A stretch of DNA of 64,000 bases, from NCBI GenBank assembly GCA_964633205.1, contig CAZWFN010000001.1, positions 1 to 64,000 on the forward strand, read 5' to 3'. Every line of letters begins with the position of its first letter. The stretch's first letter is position 1. This DNA is from CAYVQE01 sp964633205 (GTDB lineage Bacteria > Myxococcota > B64-G9). Below, piece after piece: positions 60,301 through 64,000 of this stretch. The notes below the pieces were generated by a model. It saw nothing but the letters and a program-made list of their open reading frames with translations, was not told the DNA's origin and did not search any database. The translations under genes and the position numbers were made by a program.

Positions 60301-61023
60301 GGCAAGCTGATCGAGCAACGCTCCTTCTTGGTGGGCATCGAGCGGCTGCGACCCTTCGAGCTGTGCTCGGGCCAGCTGGCCGGCATGGACGTGACCGTGG
60401 CCCGCACCGGCTATACCGGCGAGGCGCTGGGCTACGAGGTCTTCGTCCACCCCGAGCACGCGCCCGAGCTGTGGAACGCGCTGCTGGAGGCCGGCCAGAG
60501 CTACGGGGTGCAGCCCTGCGGGCTGGGCGCCCGCGACTCGCTGCGCACCGAGGCCGGCTTCCCGCTGCACGGCCACGAGTTGGCCGGGCCCCACGCCATC
60601 AGCCCCATCGAGTCGGGCTACGGCAAGTACGTCAAGCTGCACAAGCCCTTCTTCGCCGGCCGGGCCGCCATGCTGGCCGGCTACCGCAAACGCGAGCGCC
60701 GGGTGGTGCGCTTCGAGGTCGACGGCAAGGGCGGCAAGGTGCTCAGGCCGGGCAACCCGGTGCTGGCCGGGCGCAAGAACGAGTACGCCGGCGTGGTCAC
60801 CTCGGCCACCAGCACCGGCCAGCGCCAGGTGGGCCTGGCCCTGCTGGCCAGCAAGGCCGCCCGCGAAGGCGCCAAGCTGCAGGTGCTGCCGGTGGCCGAG
60901 GGCGACCGCCAGCCGCCGCCGCGCTCTCCGTTGGAGCTCGACCACGGCGACTGGATGGCGATCCCGCGCCAGGCCACCGTCCGATCGCGTTTCATGGCAG
61001 CGGGCGAGCAGCCGCTCGACTGA
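57340..61023 (+). CDS. glyA-gcvT: Serine hydroxymethyltransferase - GcvT-like - aminomethyltransferase fusion
   Basis: 1227 residues. Domain 1 (about 30-500) is SHMT: IASESICPPAVREAL near 59, SGAAANNAVY, and the PLP lysine K288 in FTTHKTMCGPRGA. Domain 2 (about 531-800) resembles a GcvT that has lost its motifs (HFGDVERERSAL, FELFVPVPQATRVW, PFFIGQKPL). Domain 3 (about 811-1215) is a complete GcvT with FAGWQMPVMY, LFDVSHMGLLE, RTGYTGEALGYE and GARDSLRTEAGFPL. SHMT and GcvT both make methylene-THF, from serine and from glycine. GTG 57340 has GGAAGG upstream; ATG 57421 is an alternative. gcvH/gcvP are not nearby. thyX follows 33 bases later. Confidence 0.9.
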   Translation: MDDSTKTGSQRDADEGRDGQAADRTGGMVPAGELAAVDPEIQELIGYEAERQQRKLIMIASESICPPAVREALASEFSHIYAEGYPSPRTLDEPPELLESYAYQLAAYRRLGNRRYYKGCEYVDTLEQLCRRRTAEVFANELESADDIFVNAQPLSGAAANNAVYNAFVEPGDTVMGPSLVHGGHLTHGSEVNRSGMNHRVVSYEIARSGQLDYDAIEKLAEQARPKLIIGGFSAYPWDINWARMRSIADRVGAVLLADIAHLAGLVAAGLLNSPVGHAHVISFTTHKTMCGPRGAMLLSTDPEIAKKIDMGVFPGEQGGPHIHVLAAKAVAMRIAAGEDFRRLQHGVQTNARALAEGFEEHGLRLAYGGTNTHMCLVDLRRVQCATGMPLSGEVASRLLDMCGIVCNKNTIFGDTNATHPSGLRFGTTWVTQRGLGPAHMKRLAGLVAEALCSIHPFGYMGGQVDLGRGKKSRDLIDAIAKGVGEIVAEAAPEPTWRPEGPPSGYPHFAPPEHAGLRQTALAPLHKSQAVAMTDKDGYEVPAHFGDVERERSALSSGTALTDSGGELLVEVSRGRAAQLLECACASRVMSLEPGQAEPTLLLHAQGEPIARALVLRLEPDALGERYLLKVRAAQADRVLAWLRDLSDGYVLHDDDIWLKAEGPAVIEDMARPSDGRAPMTCLGLRGPGADNVIEPVFGIQVPGWGRAVEAEGCLVLNRPQGTVPGFELFVPVPQATRVWSRLIEAGAQPTGYEALAATFPERQPEPEQGDGRVDLSKPFFIGQKPLLAEAAPAEAPPAFAFEPPADEQLKRTCLFAEHEKLCKPKQLVPFAGWQMPVMYAGILDEHRAVRENAGLFDVSHMGLLEFSGPQAERFLDLVTSNYVPLLLPGQAHYSYLLAHDGRCIDDIIVYRLARERFMVVVNAANADEDEAWLREVAAGEVLLDPANPRARIGGEVHIRDLKDPKLCGEQARVDVAFQGPQTLAVMGKLIEQRSFLVGIERLRPFELCSGQLAGMDVTVARTGYTGEALGYEVFVHPEHAPELWNALLEAGQSYGVQPCGLGARDSLRTEAGFPLHGHELAGPHAISPIESGYGKYVKLHKPFFAGRAAMLAGYRKRERRVVRFEVDGKGGKVLRPGNPVLAGRKNEYAGVVTSATSTGQRQVGLALLASKAAREGAKLQVLPVAEGDRQPPPRSPLELDHGDWMAIPRQATVRSRFMAAGEQPLD

Positions 61024-61056
61024 GCACCCGGCGGTGTACGCGCGAAAGGAGGGGCC

Positions 61057-62520
61057 ATGGCCCCGCGGGTGGTGTTGGCCGGACACAACGTGGATCGGGA
61101 AGCCTTGCAGCGCCGGCTGACCGGTCAGGACGCCGCCGCGGCCGGGGCGCTTTCGCCCGAGACCCTGTCGGCGGCCTATGCCCGCATCAGCCGCGATCCG
61201 CGCGACGTGCCCGAGCTGCGCGCCGACGCCCGCCGCGAGGTCGACCGGGCCCGGCGTTCCAACCGGGCCATCATCTTCCAGATGGGCCACGCCTCGGTGG
61301 CCGAGCACGCCTGCTTCAACCTGGACGTGATGGATCTGAGCCGGCTGGCGGTCGAGGCCCTGGAACACCACCGGCTGGCCTCCTACACCGAGAAGTCGCA
61401 GCGCTACATCCGGCTGGAGGGCGACTACGCCGTGCCGCCCGAGCTGGCCGGCGGGCCGCTCGAGCGCGAACTGCACGCGCTGGTGGCCCGGCTGGCCGAG
61501 ACCTACGGCGAGCTGGCCGCGGCGCTGACCGAACGCGCCGCCGCCGAGGCCCCCGAGGCCCGGCGCGCGGCCGTGGAGGCGCGGGCCAACGAGGATGCCC
61601 GCTACGTGCTGCCGCTGTGCGCCACCGCCCAGCTGGGCATGACGGTCAACGCCCGCACGCTGGAGACCATGATCGCCCGCTGCGGCTCGCACCCGCTGGC
61701 CGAGGTGCGCGCCCTGGGCGCGGCGCTGTACCAAGCGGTGGCCGAGCAGGCGGCCTCGGTGGTGCGCTACACCGAGCCCACCCCCTACCTGCGCGACGCC
61801 GACCCCGCCCTGGCCGCCCGGGCCGCCGCCTGCCTGCCGCCGGATCCCGGCCGGCCGCCGCCGGCGGTGCGGCTGGTGGCCAGCACGCCGGAAGCCGACC
61901 GCCAGGTGGTGGCCGGGCTGCTGCACGCGGCCGGCTCCTGTGACTTCGAGACCTGCTGGAACACCGCCGACGCGCTCGCGCCCGAACGCACCGACGCGCT
62001 GCTGGCCGAGATCTTCGGCCGCATGCAGCCCTGGGATCAGCTGCCGCGGGCCTTCGAGCTGGTGCAGTTCACCTTCGAGCTGGTGCTCAGCGCGGCCTGC
62101 TTCGGTCAGCTCAAGCGCCACCGCATGGCCACCCTGACCAGCCAGGCCTACGCCCCGGCGCTGGGCCGCACCGTGCCCGACGCGATCGTCGACGGCGGGC
62201 TGCAGGGCCCGTTCGACGAGGCGCTGGACGCCGCCGAGACGCTGTATCGCAAGATCGCCGCCCACCGGCCCGAGGCGGCCCCCTATGCGCTGACCAACGC
62301 CCACCGCCGCCGGGTGCTTTTCGCCATCAACGGCCGCGCCCTGGGCCACTTCGCCCGCCTGCGCTGCGACGCCGAGGCCCAGTGGGACATCCGCCGGCTG
62401 GGCGCCGCCATGGTCGAGCAGGTCCAACAGCTCATGCCCCGCGCCGGCGCCTTCTACGGCGGCAAGGACTGCTTCGCCGAGCTGCGCACCGGGCTGGGCC
62501 TCGGCGAGAGCCCCGTTTGA
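61057..62520 (+). CDS. thyX: Double-domain ThyX-like flavin-dependent thymidylate synthase
   Basis: 487 residues, about twice the usual ThyX. Half 1 carries FQMGHASVAEHACF near 75-87 and HHRLASYTEKSQRY at 104-117, close to the ThyX motif RHRxxSxxxxSxR but with R to H at its first position. Half 2 carries FELVLSAACFGQLKRHR and R354-H355-R356-MATLTSQAY, which keeps RHR but loses the following Ser…Ser-x-Arg. The motif is therefore shared out between halves, so the active site may combine both. Uses methylene-THF to make dTMP if active. AAAGGAGG precedes the ATG; likely cotranscribed with the SHMT-GcvT fusion. Confidence 0.8.
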   Translation: MAPRVVLAGHNVDREALQRRLTGQDAAAAGALSPETLSAAYARISRDPRDVPELRADARREVDRARRSNRAIIFQMGHASVAEHACFNLDVMDLSRLAVEALEHHRLASYTEKSQRYIRLEGDYAVPPELAGGPLERELHALVARLAETYGELAAALTERAAAEAPEARRAAVEARANEDARYVLPLCATAQLGMTVNARTLETMIARCGSHPLAEVRALGAALYQAVAEQAASVVRYTEPTPYLRDADPALAARAAACLPPDPGRPPPAVRLVASTPEADRQVVAGLLHAAGSCDFETCWNTADALAPERTDALLAEIFGRMQPWDQLPRAFELVQFTFELVLSAACFGQLKRHRMATLTSQAYAPALGRTVPDAIVDGGLQGPFDEALDAAETLYRKIAAHRPEAAPYALTNAHRRRVLFAINGRALGHFARLRCDAEAQWDIRRLGAAMVEQVQQLMPRAGAFYGGKDCFAELRTGLGLGESPV

Positions 62521-62553
62521 GATCGGCTTCCGTACTCAGTCGACGCTTCTCGG

Positions 62554-64000
62554 TCAATTCCGCCGTATGGGTCTAACGCCGCCTCTTCGACCCAGACCAT
62601 AACCCACTCGGAAGACGTCTGGGATGTTTACCCGCCCATCCTTCAATTGCATGAAAACACCCAAATCCTCCAGGTCTTTTCGCACACCGTCGGGCCCATC
62701 ATCGAGGTGAGCTGGCGTGAGCCCCTCCTGCTCCCTGACCGCCTTACTGGAAAGGCTGACTACTCCACCTTCCTCTCTCCATCGATCAGCAATTTTTTCG
62801 AACGGGCAAGGCACGACAATACCGCGCAGCGGTTTCATCAGCGCATCAACCCAGGGATGGTCTTCCTGGATTTCGCGTTTGCGTATCGAGGAGGCCTCTT
62901 GGACGCCTCTTTTGATACTTTCATAGTGCAAAGGCCAATCGTGTTCCTGATACCGATCTTTCGAGTCCTCTGCAGCTTTTCGAAGTGCTGCGATGAAAGA
63001 GCGGGGGCTTGTTCTTCCCTCGGCATCGGCAAGATGGTTGGGAACCCAAGTATACGGAAAACCGCGGCGCCGATCACGTCCCATAAAAGGTCCAGTAATT
63101 GCGTGAAATGCAGTTCTCTGAACACTCTCGTCTTTTCTCAGCTTGTCGACAGGTAGCCATATTTTTCTTCCGGCCACCTCGATTGTCTTCCAGTTGCTAC
63201 TAAAAAAGCCTTCATTCTCATTCCGAAATCCATCTTCAGCCCAATTTCCCAGATACTGAAAAAGAAGGCCATAAAGCTCTCTCGAAGGCCAACTTAACTC
63301 AATCTTTGAAGAGAGCACCTTGGATGCATCAGGGAAATCTGCAACGGCCCTTTCGTCTAACTGATCCGCCCTCAGAAAACACTTTGCCCGTAGTCTTCGA
63401 TAGGAGCGGAGATCTAACGTCACCTGCAACAATCCCTTGATAAGCCGATGCATCGTGGACCAGTCAGAAGCACTGCGATCCAAGGCATCGAAGAGAATTA
63501 TCCAGTGTTTGTTTTGATCAAGCAGTTTTTGATCGTACCTGTAGAGAATATTCTCCACTTCCTCTGGATTATTAAATACGTAGCTGACCTTCTCACTCCA
63601 CGTGTCACCGAGTTTTTTCTTTTTTTGCACGAGTGCCTGCAATATCACCGTACGCCAGATAAGCCGCGGGTCGTAGTTCTCTGCCACCAACTTCTCAAGT
63701 AAATCGCGGCCGGGATAGGAATCAGGCAGTGGGCGCTCCCCATAGCCAACTTCTATCTTAGCGTTTTCTGTGAGACCGGTTCTTGTCTCGAGCTTGCCGA
63801 CCAATTCGCGATAGGCAGCCTCCTGGAGGGCCGCCCACCAGAAGCTCTTCCCCGCGCCCCGCATGCCCATGACGACCTGTGTATCCGGATGCAGTGCTTT
63901 GGCATGCGAAGCTGGTACATAGGTAAAGCGAACCTGTGGCATTTCACCGTACAAGGAAGTCTCGTCCGGCAAGGTCTCAATAATCGCCTCACGAGCAAAT
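62554..64000 (-). CDS. P-loop ATPase of unknown function (5' end outside window)
   Basis: At least 481 residues; the frame is open to the window end, so the true start is beyond base 64000 (the TTG at 63972 is only an apparent start). Walker A GMRGAGKSFWW near the visible N-terminus and Walker B WIILFDALDR about 120 residues later; a C-terminal winged-helix-like end (VRKDLEDLGVFMQL). The domain order suits STAND-like or defence-associated ATPases, but no family was firmly recognised. The gene is visibly lower in GC than the rest of the window and faces thyX convergently across 33 bases, suggesting the edge of an acquired island. Confidence 0.7.
   Translation of the reverse strand, partial: FAREAIIETLPDETSLYGEMPQVRFTYVPASHAKALHPDTQVVMGMRGAGKSFWWAALQEAAYRELVGKLETRTGLTENAKIEVGYGERPLPDSYPGRDLLEKLVAENYDPRLIWRTVILQALVQKKKKLGDTWSEKVSYVFNNPEEVENILYRYDQKLLDQNKHWIILFDALDRSASDWSTMHRLIKGLLQVTLDLRSYRRLRAKCFLRADQLDERAVADFPDASKVLSSKIELSWPSRELYGLLFQYLGNWAEDGFRNENEGFFSSNWKTIEVAGRKIWLPVDKLRKDESVQRTAFHAITGPFMGRDRRRGFPYTWVPNHLADAEGRTSPRSFIAALRKAAEDSKDRYQEHDWPLHYESIKRGVQEASSIRKREIQEDHPWVDALMKPLRGIVVPCPFEKIADRWREEGGVVSLSSKAVREQEGLTPAHLDDGPDGVRKDLEDLGVFMQLKDGRVNIPDVFRVGYGLGRRGGVRPIRRN

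Noticed and set aside
57364..62427. 1687-codon open frame on the minus strand
   Set aside because: Antisense to the SHMT-GcvT and ThyX genes; Gly/Ala/His/Gln-rich translation without any family motif, as expected from GC-rich third-position shadowing.
1..64000. CRISPR arrays, tRNA or rRNA genes
   Set aside because: No regular direct-repeat array, no TTCGAATC-type T-loop with cloverleaf and no rRNA-like stretch was seen by reading; a tRNAscan and Rfam run would settle this.

Overview
High-GC (roughly 65-70% by eye) bacterial scaffold with one assembly gap. Most likely a metagenome-derived deltaproteobacterium-like organism (Myxococcota or Desulfobacterota relative). Pointers are secreted Cys-rich lipoproteins, a calcium-binding thrombospondin-type-3 protein with a MYXO-CTERM-like tail, and a bacterial-type Wood-Ljungdahl gene set. 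The lineage is inference; there is no rRNA gene in the window.

Layout. 1-763: decayed IS66 transposase end and AT-rich spacer. 764-9957 (minus): tightly coupled haem operon hemE-hemN-hemH-hemY-hemA-hemC-hemD-hemL; hemB is absent. 10213-13007 (plus): divergent system II cytochrome c maturation pair resB-ccsA. 13015-14576: AbiE-type toxin-antitoxin pair with a palindromic operator. 14700-19306 (plus): folE2, DUF1648 membrane protein, mnmE, M61-like lipoprotein. 19419-23153 (minus): lipoprotein, lysC, lysA. 23328-23963 (plus): cooT nickel protein, then orphan hicB with a hicA relic. 24106-29693 (minus): secreted TSP3 protein (with the gap), GH97 glycosidase and beta-helix lipoproteins.

30092-53915 is the core: two convergent one-carbon operons. 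Plus strand: hdrC-hdrB-orf-hdrA-mvhD-metV-metF, a MetFV-HdrABC-MvhD complex whose HdrA is a 1476-residue multi-module flavoprotein. Minus strand: cooC2, a 70-aa orf, acsD, a CooF-like ferredoxin, nuoE/nuoF/hoxU-like diaphorase subunits, acsA (CO dehydrogenase), acsB (acetyl-CoA synthase), acsC, acsE, a DUF3786 protein, cooC1 and an acidic unknown protein. Together these encode the carbonyl branch and the last methyl-branch step. The embedded diaphorase trio suggests that CODH or ferredoxin electrons are exchanged with NAD(P)H. Fhs, FolD, formate dehydrogenase and AcsV are not in the window.

54203-56846: secreted hydrolase, then a decay zone with an MscL fragment, a YgiT-type antitoxin with a truncated DUF4258-like toxin, a broken DUF169-like gene and a Cys-rich lipoprotein. 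57340-62520 (plus): a GlyA-GcvT-GcvT fusion and a double-length ThyX, both using methylene-THF. 62554-64000 (minus): 5'-truncated lower-GC P-loop ATPase, probably the edge of an accessory island.
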